Part shown: piece by piece, positions 45,795 through 55,360 of the stretch
How positions within the stretch are numbered: the stretch's first letter is position 1
Layout: each line of letters begins with the position of its first letter
Source: Acetivibrio thermocellus ATCC 27405
GTDB taxonomy: Bacteria > Bacillota > Clostridia > Acetivibrionales > Acetivibrionaceae
Assembly: GCF_000015865.1 (NCBI RefSeq)
Contig: NC_009012.1
Coordinates: 248,001-312,000 of the forward strand
Direction: 5' to 3'
Length of the DNA stretch: 64,000 nucleotides
Translations under genes and position numbers: made by a program
Notes under the pieces: model-generated
Database searches by the model: none
Seen by the model: only the letters and a program-made list of their open reading frames with translations
Told to the model about the DNA's origin: nothing

Positions 45795-46643
45795 ATGAGT
45801 AATGAAGGAAGGTGTAAAACAGGAAATTTTAAAGCCGTATTGGCCGTACTTATCGTAATTTTTGTAACTCTTTCAGGCAGCTTTAAAGCAAGTGCAATTA
45901 ACAAGCAGATTTTCATTACTGTAAAGGTAAACGGCAACTATATTAAAATGGACACGTGGCCGTATATTAAAGACGGCAGGACATTTGTATCAGTACGCTT
46001 TGTCGCTGAAGCTCTCGGAGCAAAAGTGGAATGGGATGGCGAAGACAAGAAAGTTACAATAAAAGATGACTACAATTATATTGAATTGTTTGTCGGAAGC
46101 AAAGAATGTTATATTAACGCAGTGAAGCAAGCAATGGATACCTCTCCTGAAATATCAAACGGACGCACAATGGTGCCATTAAGGTTTGTATCTGAAGTTC
46201 TCGGATGTTCAGTCGATTGGAATCAGACAACATATACAGTCTCAATAAACAAAAACGGCATTAAAGTTCCCGAAGAATGTATATACCAAAGAAATTATAC
46301 CGATGAGGATTTGATTTGGCTTGCCAGGATAGTAACTGTTGAGGCAGGGGGAATGTCTCTTGAGGGAAAACTTGCAGTTGCAAATGTCGTATTAAACAGA
46401 GTAAAAAGTCCTTCATTTCCCAATACCGTGTATGATGTTATATTTCAAAAAGGCCAATTTCCTCCGGCATACAAGAGCGGCTTTAAAGAGTTGGTGCCCC
46501 CGGACGAGTGTATTATTGCGGCAAAAATGGCTTTGGAGGGTGTCAACAACATTGGGAACTGTCTGTATTTCAATAACAGGCCGTTTACTTCAAGAAGCGG
46601 TACTTTTTATAAAAAAATAGAAGGTGAGTACTTCTATTACTAA
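45795..46643 (+). CDS. Secreted SleB-type cell-wall hydrolase with copper-amine-oxidase-like domain
   Basis: 282 residues. N-terminal membrane helix or signal (about 12-35), then a copper-amine-oxidase N-terminal-like domain (about 38-152; MDTWPYIKDGRTFVSVRFVA, NGRTMVPLRFVSEVLG), a common clostridial cell-surface module. The C-terminal hydrolase domain (about 170-282) shows ARIVTVEAGGMSLEGKLAVA with the likely catalytic Glu, NVVLNRVKSPSFPNTVYDVI and CLYFNNRPF. This fits PF07486, found in spore-cortex-lytic SleB. It may act in spore germination or wall turnover; the amine-oxidase module suggests a vegetative wall role. The ribosome binding site is AAGGTGGTG. Confidence 0.88.
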   Translation: MSNEGRCKTGNFKAVLAVLIVIFVTLSGSFKASAINKQIFITVKVNGNYIKMDTWPYIKDGRTFVSVRFVAEALGAKVEWDGEDKKVTIKDDYNYIELFVGSKECYINAVKQAMDTSPEISNGRTMVPLRFVSEVLGCSVDWNQTTYTVSINKNGIKVPEECIYQRNYTDEDLIWLARIVTVEAGGMSLEGKLAVANVVLNRVKSPSFPNTVYDVIFQKGQFPPAYKSGFKELVPPDECIIAAKMALEGVNNIGNCLYFNNRPFTSRSGTFYKKIEGEYFYY

Positions 46644-46740
46644 GTCAAAAATATGATAAAATCAAATTGCCGAAAATAAAAAAGTATGAAATAGAAGATA
46701 TATAAAAGATATATAAAAAATATATAAAAACAGCCGAAAA

Positions 46741-46782
46741 AGCAGATGAAAAGATAAAAACAGATAAAAACAGATAAAAACA
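46741..46782. repeat. Short AGATAAAAAC tandem repeats
   Basis: About three to four copies of a 10-bp unit run into the terminator stem. They lie between convergent genes; no coding role. Confidence 0.7.
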
Positions 46783-46809
46783 GGTACTTGTCAAAAAGGT
46801 ACCTGTTTT
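46777..46809. terminator. Bidirectional terminator between hydrolase and cadA
   Basis: A perfect 11-bp stem, AAAACAGGTAC (46777-46787) with GTACCTGTTTT (46799-46809), T-rich in both directions. Confidence 0.8.
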
Positions 46810-46821
46810 CTTTATGAAAAT

Positions 46822-48945
46822 TTATATATTCTTGATTCTCATTACCCTCATGGCATTGAGAACTGCCAACAGCGCAACTCCGACATCTGCGAAAACGGCT
46901 TCCCACATTGTGGCTATGCCTGCTGCGCCGAGCAGCAAGACCAGGACTTTTACGCCCAACGAGAAAATAATGTTCTGCCAGACAATGGTTTTGGTTCTTT
47001 TGGCAATTTTAATGGCAGTGACAAGCTTTGAGGGCTCATCGGTCATCAGCACCACATCTGCGGCTTCAATTGCGGCATCCGAGCCAAGGCCTCCCATTGC
47101 GACACCTATATCCGACCGCGCCAGCACAGGCGCGTCATTCAGCCCGTCACCGACGAATACCAGTTTGCCACCTTTTGATTTGCTGCCATCCAAAAGTTCA
47201 ACCACTTCCACCTTTTGATGAGGCAAAAGTTCCGCATGCACTTCATCGATTTCCAATTCGCTTGCGACCTTGCGGGCAGTGCTGTTATTGTCTCCCGTAA
47301 GCATTACCAATTTTCTTACACCGATTTCTTTCAGTTCTTTCAAAGCTTTCTTTGAGTCCGCCTTTATTTCATCCGAAATAACAATGTTGCCTGCGTAAAT
47401 TCCGTCAACGGCCACATGGACCACAGTTCCTGAAGTTTCAATATTGGCAAAGGATATGGCCGCTTTGGCCATAAGCTTGGTATTTCCAGCAAGTATCTCT
47501 TTGCCATGGTAGACGGCTTTTATTCCATGACCGGCAATTTCTTCATAGCTTTCCACTTTACTTTTATCAATAGTTTTGCCGAAAGCTTTCGTTATTGACA
47601 ATGCGATTGGGTGGTTTGAAAAGCTTTCCGCATAGGCTGCATATTTTAGTAAATCTTCCTTTGTAAAATCCGATGAAGGATTTACCTCGGTTACATTAAA
47701 CACACCTTTTGTAAGGGTACCGGTCTTATCGAACACTACGGTATCAACACTGTTTAATGCCTCAAGATAGTTGCTGCCCTTAATGAGAATGCCGTTTTTT
47801 GAAGCTCCACCAATTCCGCCGAAGAATCCAAGGGGTATGGATATTACCAGAGCGCAGGGACATGAGATTACAAGGAATATGAGTGCTCTGTAAACCCAAT
47901 CGAAGAAACCGGCACCGGGAACAACCAGCGGAGGAATTACTGCCAAAGCCGCTGAGATAAAAACTACTGCGGGAGTGTAGTATCCTGCAAACTTTGTGAT
48001 AAAGTTTTCGGTCGGAGCTTTTCTGCTGCTTGCGTTTTGCACCAAGTCCAGTATTTTTGACACCGTGGATTCGCCAAACAGTTTTGTAACTTCTACACTG
48101 ATAAGGCTCGTTTGATTGACTGTACCGGAGAGGACAGCTTCACCGGGGTAAACTTCCCGCGGAACCGATTCACCGGTGAGGGCCGATGTATCCAGCATTG
48201 TTCTTCCTTCAACGACTTTACCGTCCAAAGGTATTCTTTCACCCGGCTTTACAACTATTATGTCTCCGACTTTAATATCCTCCACGGATACTTTTTTTAT
48301 GCTGTTGCCGACTTTGAGATTGGCATAGTCGGGACGAATATCCATAAGAGCGGCGATGGACTTTCTTGAACGGTTTACCGCCATATTCTGCAAGTATTCA
48401 CCTATTTGGTAAAAAATCATAACCGCTACGCCTTCAGGAAATTCTCCGATTAAAAATGCTCCTATTGTCGCTATGCCCATCAGAAAGTTTTCATCAAATA
48501 CTTTACCCTTTGATATATTACGGAAGGCTTTTAGCAACACTTCTCCTCCGATAATTATATAGCTTGCAAAGAACAGGCCGAATTCAACCCAGTAGTTTAA
48601 ATTCAGGGACAGTGCGGCGACAAATAAAAGTATTCCGACACCGAGTTTTACAAGCTCTTTTTTGTCGAAGTCATTATCGTTGGATTTCAATTTTTCATTG
48701 GTCTTATCCTGTTTCTCGATGACTTCAATATCCTCTTCTATGCTTTTGGCAATCAAAGACGCCTGCTTTATAATATTTGCCGGTTCGAGCGTGTCATCCA
48801 GTTCCAGGATCATTTTTTTTGACACAAAATTAACCGAGGCGTTTTTTACTCCTTCAATTTCTCTTACCTTTGTTTCTATTTTTTGTGCACAGTTGGCACA
48901 ATTCAAACCTTCAAGTATTAATTCTTTCTTAATTGCCTGTTTCAT
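46822..48945 (-). CDS. cadA: Cadmium/zinc-exporting P1B-type ATPase
   Basis: 707 residues; pumps Cd2+, Zn2+ or Pb2+ out of the cell. N-terminal heavy-metal domain GLNCANCAQKIE (Cys16, Cys19), transmembrane metal site SCPCALV (about 360-364), phosphorylation site DKTGTLTKG (about 403) and hinge GDGLNDAPVL. The C-terminal helix with KVLVLLLG and FADVGVALL carries the Lys and Asp typical of the P1B-2 (Cd/Zn) class. ATG 48945 begins one base after the ArsR stop; an upstream in-frame ATG overlaps ArsR and is less likely. It is co-transcribed with the ArsR repressor. Confidence 0.95.
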   Translation of the reverse strand: MKQAIKKELILEGLNCANCAQKIETKVREIEGVKNASVNFVSKKMILELDDTLEPANIIKQASLIAKSIEEDIEVIEKQDKTNEKLKSNDNDFDKKELVKLGVGILLFVAALSLNLNYWVEFGLFFASYIIIGGEVLLKAFRNISKGKVFDENFLMGIATIGAFLIGEFPEGVAVMIFYQIGEYLQNMAVNRSRKSIAALMDIRPDYANLKVGNSIKKVSVEDIKVGDIIVVKPGERIPLDGKVVEGRTMLDTSALTGESVPREVYPGEAVLSGTVNQTSLISVEVTKLFGESTVSKILDLVQNASSRKAPTENFITKFAGYYTPAVVFISAALAVIPPLVVPGAGFFDWVYRALIFLVISCPCALVISIPLGFFGGIGGASKNGILIKGSNYLEALNSVDTVVFDKTGTLTKGVFNVTEVNPSSDFTKEDLLKYAAYAESFSNHPIALSITKAFGKTIDKSKVESYEEIAGHGIKAVYHGKEILAGNTKLMAKAAISFANIETSGTVVHVAVDGIYAGNIVISDEIKADSKKALKELKEIGVRKLVMLTGDNNSTARKVASELEIDEVHAELLPHQKVEVVELLDGSKSKGGKLVFVGDGLNDAPVLARSDIGVAMGGLGSDAAIEAADVVLMTDEPSKLVTAIKIAKRTKTIVWQNIIFSLGVKVLVLLLGAAGIATMWEAVFADVGVALLAVLNAMRVMRIKNI

Positions 48946-48946
48946 T

Positions 48947-49324
48947 TTACACCTGCTTTCCGGATTCATTTTCCGTTATATGCATATAGCCTTGGTCAAA
49001 TATTTGTTTTATATGGTCGTCATCCAAAGAGTAGTACACGACTTTGCCTTCTTTTCTGTACTTTACAAGTCTTGCCTGCTTTAATACTCTCAGCTGGTGG
49101 GAAACTGCCGACTGAGTCATGTTTATAAGTGCGGCAATATCGCACACACACATTTCAGAGGCAAACAATGCGTATAGTATTTTTATCCTGGTGGTATCTC
49201 CAAAAACTTTGAAAAGCTCTGCCAGATCATAAAGGTGCTCTTCTTTGGGCATGTTTTTTTTCACTTTGTTTACTATGTCTTCGTGTATTACATTACATTC
49301 ACATGAATCTCGTTTTTCATCCAA
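48947..49324 (-). CDS. cadC: ArsR/SmtB-family metal-responsive repressor (CadC-like)
   Basis: 125 residues from TTG 49324. The N-terminal CECNVIH and the helix motif MCVCD supply cysteines of the CadC-type thiol metal site; winged-helix DNA-binding part MTQSAVSHQLRVLKQARLVK; C-terminal DDDHIKQIF with the alpha5 zinc-site residues. Metal binding releases it from DNA. TTG 49324 is chosen because GGGGAGG lies just before it. The longer in-frame start at 49378 would fall inside the operator and extend the protein beyond family length. It is the first gene of the cad operon. Confidence 0.9.
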   Translation of the reverse strand: MDEKRDSCECNVIHEDIVNKVKKNMPKEEHLYDLAELFKVFGDTTRIKILYALFASEMCVCDIAALINMTQSAVSHQLRVLKQARLVKYRKEGKVVYYSLDDDHIKQIFDQGYMHITENESGKQV

Positions 49325-49360
49325 AACTAATTCCTCCCCTGCATAGTTGATAAATTGAAC

Positions 49361-49380
49361 ATATGAATATGTATTCATAT
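49361..49380 (-). promoter_or_regulatory. ArsR/CadC operator palindrome
   Basis: ATATGAATA-TG-TATTCATAT: 9-bp perfect inverted arms around a 2-bp centre, the TGAA...TTCA form typical of SmtB/ArsR/CadC operators. It lies just after the -10 box of the cad promoter. Confidence 0.85.
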
Positions 49381-49391
49381 ATTACACTTTT

Positions 49392-49420
49392 ATTATATGC
49401 CAACTGAATAATGGTGTCAA
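49392..49420 (-). promoter_or_regulatory. Consensus sigma-A promoter of the cad operon
   Basis: On the minus strand, TTGACA (49420-49415), a 17-bp spacer and TATAAT (49397-49392); both boxes are perfect. The operator covers about +5 to +25 of the transcript. Confidence 0.88.
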
Positions 49421-49572
49421 TATTTTATGTATCAAAAAACTATTAATGAAACAAAAAAATTTTATAAGAAAAAAGTTGATAATAAAAGAAAAACCTACCC
49501 CTAAAAAAATTAGAATTTCGTATTTATAAAAAGAGGGACATATCAGTGAATTTTTAAAAGGGAGGATGAAAG

Positions 49573-52035
49573 ATGAAAAAAACTCTTGTATTTTTAACGG
49601 CCTTGAGTCTGATATTCACGCTGTTTATCAGTTATTCCCTGTCAGCAGGACCGGCTTCAACCAAGTATGGGGATCTCAATGCCGATGGCAAGATCAATTC
49701 GACAGATTACAACTTGGGCAAGAGATTGATTCTGAGAACAATTTCGGAGCTTCCCATTTCCAATGGATCTGTAGCCTTTGACCTTAACGGTGATTCAAAG
49801 GTTGATTCAACGGACCTTACTGCGCTGAAAAGATACCTGCTGGGTGTTATTGACAAGTTTCCGGTGGGCACGGATATACCATCCCAAACACAAAAGACGA
49901 GATATCAGGCTGAGGATGCGATGTTGTACAAGGCATTCGAGGAAACAATCCATGCAGGTTATGACGGGAGAAGTTATGTAAATTACGACAACGAACCCGG
50001 AGGATATATTGAGTGGAATGTAAATGTATCCAGTTCAGGTACATATAAGCTTATTTTCAGATATGCAAACGGATCAAACAATAACAGACCTATGGAAATA
50101 AGAGTAAATTCCAATCTGGTTGCAGGTAGTCTGGACTTTTATCCGACTTCAGCCTGGACTGTATGGAATGACCAAAGCATAGTTGTAACTTTAAATGCGG
50201 GCAACAACGTTATCAGGGCAACGGGAATTGCCTCGGACGGCGGACCGAATGTGGATTATCTTGAAGTAATTCCGACAAATGAACCACCAGCACCCACCCC
50301 TTCACCGACGCCTACAGTTGGACCTACACCTGCTGGTGCGCGTCAGATGGAGAGACTGGACAGAGGGCTTGTGGCGGTAAAAGTAAACAACGGAGTATTT
50401 TTAAGCTGGAGAATGTTTGGTACGGATCCTTCCAACATTGCATTCAACTTGTACCGCAACGGAACAAAGATAAATTCCACACCGATTACCGGTGCGACAA
50501 ACTATGTGGATACCGGCGGAACGACAAGTTCAACATACACGGTACGTGCGGTTATTAACGGACAGGAACAGGAGGCATCAAAACCTGTAAGTGTCTGGGC
50601 TCAGAATTATCTTCAGATTCCCATTCAGCCACCGTCAAGCGCGTACGAGGCTAATGACTGCAGTGCCGCAGACCTTGACGGAGACGGAGAATATGAAATT
50701 GTGTTAAAGTGGGAGCCAAATAACGCAAAAGACAATTCCCAATCCGGATATACCGATAATGTGTATTTGGATGCTTACAAGCTGAACGGCACACGTTTGT
50801 GGAGAATAGATCTTGGAAGAAATATCCGTGCCGGTGCCCACTATACCCAGTTTATGGTTTATGACCTTGACGGCGACGGCAAGGCAGAGGTTGCATGCAA
50901 GACAGCTGACGGAACAAGAGACGGAAAAGGAAATGTGATAGGCAATCCAAATGCGGATTATCGTAATTCAAGCGGATACATACTTTCAGGACCTGAATAC
51001 CTGACAGTATTCGATGGACAGACAGGTGCCGCCATTACAACGGTGGATTATGATCCTCCGAGAGGAAATGTCTCTTCATGGGGTGACAATTACGGAAACA
51101 GAGTGGACCGTTTCCTGGCGTGCATAGCATACCTTGACGGTCAAAGACCAAGCCTTGTCATGTGCCGCGGATATTATACAAGAAGCGTGCTTGTGGCCTG
51201 GGATTTCAGAAACGGAAGGCTTACAAAGAGATGGGTATTTGACGGCAACAATTACAGCGGATATAACGGACAGGGTAATCACAACCTGAGTGTGGCCGAT
51301 GTTGACGGCGACGGAAGAGATGAGATTATTTACGGTGCATGTACCATTGATGACAACGGAAAAGGATTGTATACTTCAGGACTTGGCCATGGGGACGCTC
51401 TGCATGTGGGAGATCTTAATCCCAACAGACCGGGCCTTGAAATTTGGAGCTGCTTTGAAAGCTCCGGCGGCGCTGCTTTGCGTGATGCAAGGACAGGAGA
51501 AGTGTTGTTCAGATGGCATAGATCCAGTGATACAGGAAGGGCTTGTGCGGCTGATATAACGGCATCATCTCCGGGAGCTGAGCTTTGGGCTGCAGGTTCT
51601 CCGCTGTTCAGCTGTACCGGTCAGAATATAGGAACTGCTCCAAGCCAGATTAACTTTGCTATATGGTGGGACGGAGACGAACTCAGGGAGCTCCTTGACG
51701 GCATTACAATAAGCAAATACGGTGTAGGAACATTGTTTACCGCGACCGGATGTGCTTCCAACAACGGTACAAAATCAACTCCGTGCCTCCAGGCAGACCT
51801 CCTTGGAGACTGGAGAGAAGAAGTAATCTTTAGAACTTCGGACAACAGGTATTTGAGAATATACACCACAACGGCAACAACAAACAGACGTATTTACACA
51901 TTAATGCATGATCCGGTTTACAGATTGGGTATAGCCTGGCAGAATGTAGCATACAATCAGCCGCCGCACACAAGCTTCTTTATCGGAGCCGGCATGGCTG
52001 AGCCTCCGAAGCCAAATATTTACCTTGTGCCGTAA
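49573..52035 (+). CDS. Cellulosomal rhamnogalacturonan lyase, PL11, with N-terminal dockerin and CBM35
   Basis: 820 residues; cleaves the rhamnogalacturonan I backbone of pectin by beta-elimination. Signal peptide (about 1-25), then a dockerin placed unusually at the N-terminus (about 32-98: GDLNADGKINSTDY and FDLNGDSKVDSTDL). A CBM35-like module (about 110-235, RYQAEDAML...GGYIEWNVNV) and a Pro/Thr linker follow. The C-terminal PL11 beta-propeller (about 255-820) has repeated calcium-loop motifs such as DLDGDGEYEIV, DLDGDGKAEV and DVDGDGRDEI. GGGAGGATG gives the ribosome binding site. It is monocistronic with a terminator behind it. Confidence 0.95.
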   Translation: MKKTLVFLTALSLIFTLFISYSLSAGPASTKYGDLNADGKINSTDYNLGKRLILRTISELPISNGSVAFDLNGDSKVDSTDLTALKRYLLGVIDKFPVGTDIPSQTQKTRYQAEDAMLYKAFEETIHAGYDGRSYVNYDNEPGGYIEWNVNVSSSGTYKLIFRYANGSNNNRPMEIRVNSNLVAGSLDFYPTSAWTVWNDQSIVVTLNAGNNVIRATGIASDGGPNVDYLEVIPTNEPPAPTPSPTPTVGPTPAGARQMERLDRGLVAVKVNNGVFLSWRMFGTDPSNIAFNLYRNGTKINSTPITGATNYVDTGGTTSSTYTVRAVINGQEQEASKPVSVWAQNYLQIPIQPPSSAYEANDCSAADLDGDGEYEIVLKWEPNNAKDNSQSGYTDNVYLDAYKLNGTRLWRIDLGRNIRAGAHYTQFMVYDLDGDGKAEVACKTADGTRDGKGNVIGNPNADYRNSSGYILSGPEYLTVFDGQTGAAITTVDYDPPRGNVSSWGDNYGNRVDRFLACIAYLDGQRPSLVMCRGYYTRSVLVAWDFRNGRLTKRWVFDGNNYSGYNGQGNHNLSVADVDGDGRDEIIYGACTIDDNGKGLYTSGLGHGDALHVGDLNPNRPGLEIWSCFESSGGAALRDARTGEVLFRWHRSSDTGRACAADITASSPGAELWAAGSPLFSCTGQNIGTAPSQINFAIWWDGDELRELLDGITISKYGVGTLFTATGCASNNGTKSTPCLQADLLGDWREEVIFRTSDNRYLRIYTTTATTNRRIYTLMHDPVYRLGIAWQNVAYNQPPHTSFFIGAGMAEPPKPNIYLVP

Positions 52036-52085
52036 TAGTGCTTGAAATGGGCTAATAGAGGATTGAAAAAGGAAAATAAATAATG

Positions 52086-52138
52086 GAGCTGTTGCACATC
52101 AAATGGGATGAATTTCACTGCAACGGCTCTTTTTTTTT
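52086..52138 (+). terminator. Terminator of the PL11 lyase gene
   Basis: Stem GAGCTGTTGCA (52086-52096) with TGCAACGGCTC (52119-52129, one G-U), then T9. Confidence 0.85.
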
Positions 52139-52314
52139 ATGGGAAAACTTTTGAAAAAATTACGGATATGTTGTAATATTATTAAAACATGCTATTAAAA
52201 TATACTACATTAGATATACTAATGAAATATACCGTTAAAGTGGCAATATACTATAAAAACAACTTATTTTAGTAAACAGATTATATTAAAACATCAGGGT
52301 TGGCGGGAGGAACA

Positions 52315-54120
52315 ATGAATACAAAGCAAATGTATTTAAAGCGTATGCGCCAATATAGTGATAATGCGGAAAAGCTTGAAAGACGTTCGGGAATGTACAG
52401 CACAATAAGGCTTGTAACATTTGCAGCAGGTACATTCTTTACGGTTCTTGCTTTTATGTATTTAAGCAATGTCCATGGGTTTATTAGTATGGGAGTATTT
52501 TTTGTACTGTTTCTCTTTTTGGTTGCGAAGCATCAAAAAGTAATCGATGAAACTTTAAAATATCGCACTCTTGCGGAAATAAACAAAAGATGCGTAGCAA
52601 GAATGGAAGGCACGTGGACAGAGTTTGAGGACAAGGGAGAGGAATATGCAGACCCAAATCATATGTATTCCAAAGACCTTGATGTTTTTGGGCATGGTTC
52701 TCTTTTTCAGTGGATCAATACGACAAATACATTTTTTGGCAGGGAAAGGCTAAGGCGTTTGCTGGAATTCCCTGAAAAGGAGGCCGGACAAATCAGAAAG
52801 AGGCAGAATGCGGTAAAGGAGCTTTCAAAGAAAATTGACTTTTGCCAAAGTTTGCAATGTGAAGGAATGATGGCTCAAAATGCTTCGAAAAATCCTGACA
52901 AGCTACTTGACTTTTGTGAGGACGGCACCAAACTTTTTCGTAACAAGCTTGCAGAACAGTTGTTTTATATTCTTCCGGAGCTTACAATAGTTTTTCTGGT
53001 TATATGCTGGCTTGATTCTTCGGTTTCGCTGTACATACCTTTCTTTCTTCTTGGTGTGCAGGCTGTCATAAATATTGTGTTGCATGGCAGGGTAAGCAGT
53101 ATTTTAGGTCCGGTAAGCAGGTACAAGAATGAGATAAAGGTATTTTATAAAATGATTGAACTGATTGAGAAGAAAGAGTTTGAGGATGAATACCTGATAG
53201 AATTAAAATCCCGGCTGTTTGACAAGAAGAAACCGGCATCGGAGCAGATAAAGGATTTGGAGAAAATTGTAGAGGCCACTGACATCGGGAAGGGTTATAT
53301 AGTTGAGATTTTATTGAATTTTTTCTTGTTCTGGAATATTCACTGTGTGTTTGCATTGGAAAGATGGAAAGCAAAGGCCGGTAAGGCAATACGAATCTGG
53401 CTTGAGACTATAGGTGATTTTGAAGCTTTGGCAAGTTTGGCTCTTGTTGCGCAGATGAACCCCGAATGGGCTTTCCCTGAAATATCGGACCGGAAGGTTT
53501 GCTTTAATGCCGTTGACATGGGACATCCTTTGATAAATGAGGGTAAACGTGTGTGCAACAGTATCAATATGGACAATAAAATCTGTATTGTTACAGGGTC
53601 GAATATGTCCGGGAAAACCACGCTTTTGAGGACTGTGGGGGTAAATCTTCTGCTTGCTTATGCGGGAACCGCCGTTTGTGCCAAAAAAATGACATGCTCC
53701 GTAATGGATATATGCACTTCAATGAGGGTTGTAGATGATTTGAACGAGGGAATATCCACTTTTTATGCGGAGCTTTTAAGAATAAAGATGATAATAGACC
53801 ACTCAAGAATGAAAAAGCCGATGATATTCCTTATTGACGAAGTGTTCCGGGGAACCAATTCCCTTGACAGGGTCACAGGTGCACGAAATGTTTTGCTGAA
53901 TCTTGACAAAGACTGGGTTATCGGAATGATTTCAACCCATGATTTTGAACTCTGCAATTTGGAAAAAGGACGCGAAGGAAGGATTGTCAACTACCACTTT
54001 GCAGAAACCTACACCAACAACGAAATAAAATTTGATTATATTTTAAGGCGGGGACAGTGTAAAAAAAGCAATGCAAGATATTTGATGAAAATGGTGGGAA
54101 TAGAGCTTTTGGATGAGTGA
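52315..54120 (+). CDS. Membrane-associated MutS-family ATPase
   Basis: 601 residues. Two hydrophobic hairpins near the N-terminus (about 30-72 and 212-252) are followed by a MutS core. There is a lever-like helical region (FGRERLRRLLEFPEKEAGQI at about 143), then the ABC-type ATPase with Walker A SNMSGKTTLL (about 429-438), DDLNEGISTFYAELLR, Walker B IFLIDEVFRGTNS (about 504-516) and ISTHD. The mismatch-recognition and connector domains of true MutS are absent. Such membrane MutS-like proteins are widespread in Firmicutes without a known role. ATG 52315 is chosen for GGGAGG at 52305-52310, over TTG 52300. Confidence 0.85.
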   Translation: MNTKQMYLKRMRQYSDNAEKLERRSGMYSTIRLVTFAAGTFFTVLAFMYLSNVHGFISMGVFFVLFLFLVAKHQKVIDETLKYRTLAEINKRCVARMEGTWTEFEDKGEEYADPNHMYSKDLDVFGHGSLFQWINTTNTFFGRERLRRLLEFPEKEAGQIRKRQNAVKELSKKIDFCQSLQCEGMMAQNASKNPDKLLDFCEDGTKLFRNKLAEQLFYILPELTIVFLVICWLDSSVSLYIPFFLLGVQAVINIVLHGRVSSILGPVSRYKNEIKVFYKMIELIEKKEFEDEYLIELKSRLFDKKKPASEQIKDLEKIVEATDIGKGYIVEILLNFFLFWNIHCVFALERWKAKAGKAIRIWLETIGDFEALASLALVAQMNPEWAFPEISDRKVCFNAVDMGHPLINEGKRVCNSINMDNKICIVTGSNMSGKTTLLRTVGVNLLLAYAGTAVCAKKMTCSVMDICTSMRVVDDLNEGISTFYAELLRIKMIIDHSRMKKPMIFLIDEVFRGTNSLDRVTGARNVLLNLDKDWVIGMISTHDFELCNLEKGREGRIVNYHFAETYTNNEIKFDYILRRGQCKKSNARYLMKMVGIELLDE

Positions 54121-54163
54121 CAAATCTTGGTTTGTTGACCCTGAAAAAACTGGATGCTATAAT

Positions 54164-55335
54164 TTTAATTAAATTAATCTGTTGTGCTACCTGATAGTTT
54201 ACAGGCTCAAGGAATATTATGGCAACTCAAACACCTATAGTATTCCTACTGAGTTTGAGGAATTAAATTTTTTAACCAAATACTAACTCTTTGATCCTCG
54301 AAAAATTAATATCACGGCCTATAAGCTTATTGATGTAATAACATAAGTTGTAGGCTAAAAGCTTGGTTTTTACCCTGGCTAAAAATCCCCAGTACGACTT
54401 TGCAAGCACCTTCTCTATATTGAGTTGCTGGGTAAGCTGAGAAGCCGAAGTCTCTATCCGGCGCCTTAATTTGAAGATTAATTGCCTTATAGCTTTCGGA
54501 AACTGTAACTTGCTGTTGCTCCTTTTAACAGGTAGGATCTCTATTTCCTTTTCCTCTTTTAGTTCAACAGCAAATTCTGTTCCAATATATCCCTTATCTC
54601 CAATTAAGGTTATCCGCCGGTAAGAATCAATCAGGTCCCATACACCAGCACGATCATCAACATTGGCAGGTGTAATTGCAAAATCAGTTATAAAACCATC
54701 CAGGGTTGCAAGCATATGCAGCTTATAGCCCAGATATATTTCTTTTTTGGAAGGACATTTTCCATAAGTTGCTCCGAAACCACGGAATGTTTTATGGAAC
54801 TTGGCTCTTCCAAATTTGCACACCGGTATAGGAATACTATCTACTATCCGGTAAGGTTGCTGGGCATACCCTGTAAGGTTTGAGAGTTCTTTTCTGATTT
54901 CCTCAATTACTGCGTGCAGGTTTCTGCGGGTTCTATTGAACCTGGTCCTGTCACAGAATTTGGGAAACAGGTCTCTCATATTCTTCTTACAGAAACCCAA
55001 CCAAGCTTTCTCAGAGTCGATAGTGAGTAACTCTCCAACAATACATATGGTAATTATTTCACTATCGCTCATAACCGAATTATTGATGTTACAGCGATTT
55101 GCAATGTGTGGTGGAGTTACCTTCTGGTAAATGTCGTCAATTATGATGTAGGCGACAGTTACAAAGTCTTTTAAGTTTTCAATTTCTTTGATATAATAAT
55201 TTTTATCAAGCTCCATCATATATTGTGACCTCCTATCATTAGTTTGGTGTTTAATGATAGGTTACAATATTATGTTGGAGTTTTTCATTCGCAATTTTTA
55301 CCTGTAAAAAAAGCTAGCACAACAAGTTAAATTAT
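54164..55335 (-). mobile_element. IS982-family insertion sequence, copy 2
   Basis: The same 1172 bp as 21914-23085, at a constant offset of 32250 with no difference noticed by eye. It lies 43 bp after the MutS-like gene and ends 25 bp before the start of the clostripain-type gene, so it separates that gene from any original promoter. The identical sequence implies very recent movement or conversion. Confidence 0.88.
54272..55219 (-). CDS. IS982-family transposase (copy 2)
   Basis: 315 residues, identical in every residue to the protein at 22022-22969, with all catalytic motifs (IVDSIPIPVCKFGRA, GDKGYIG) intact. It is transcribed away from the downstream protease gene, so any outward promoter for that gene would have to lie in the 5' end of the element. 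Confidence 0.93.
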   Translation of the reverse strand: MMELDKNYYIKEIENLKDFVTVAYIIIDDIYQKVTPPHIANRCNINNSVMSDSEIITICIVGELLTIDSEKAWLGFCKKNMRDLFPKFCDRTRFNRTRRNLHAVIEEIRKELSNLTGYAQQPYRIVDSIPIPVCKFGRAKFHKTFRGFGATYGKCPSKKEIYLGYKLHMLATLDGFITDFAITPANVDDRAGVWDLIDSYRRITLIGDKGYIGTEFAVELKEEKEIEILPVKRSNSKLQFPKAIRQLIFKLRRRIETSASQLTQQLNIEKVLAKSYWGFLARVKTKLLAYNLCYYINKLIGRDINFSRIKELVFG

Positions 55336-55360
55336 CTTGTTTTGTGGGGTGCATTGTTTA

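Noticed and set aside
46741-46782. Tandem 10-bp repeats as a CRISPR or iteron-type origin
   Set aside because: Only three to four short A-rich units without spacers, directly joined to a terminator between convergent genes.
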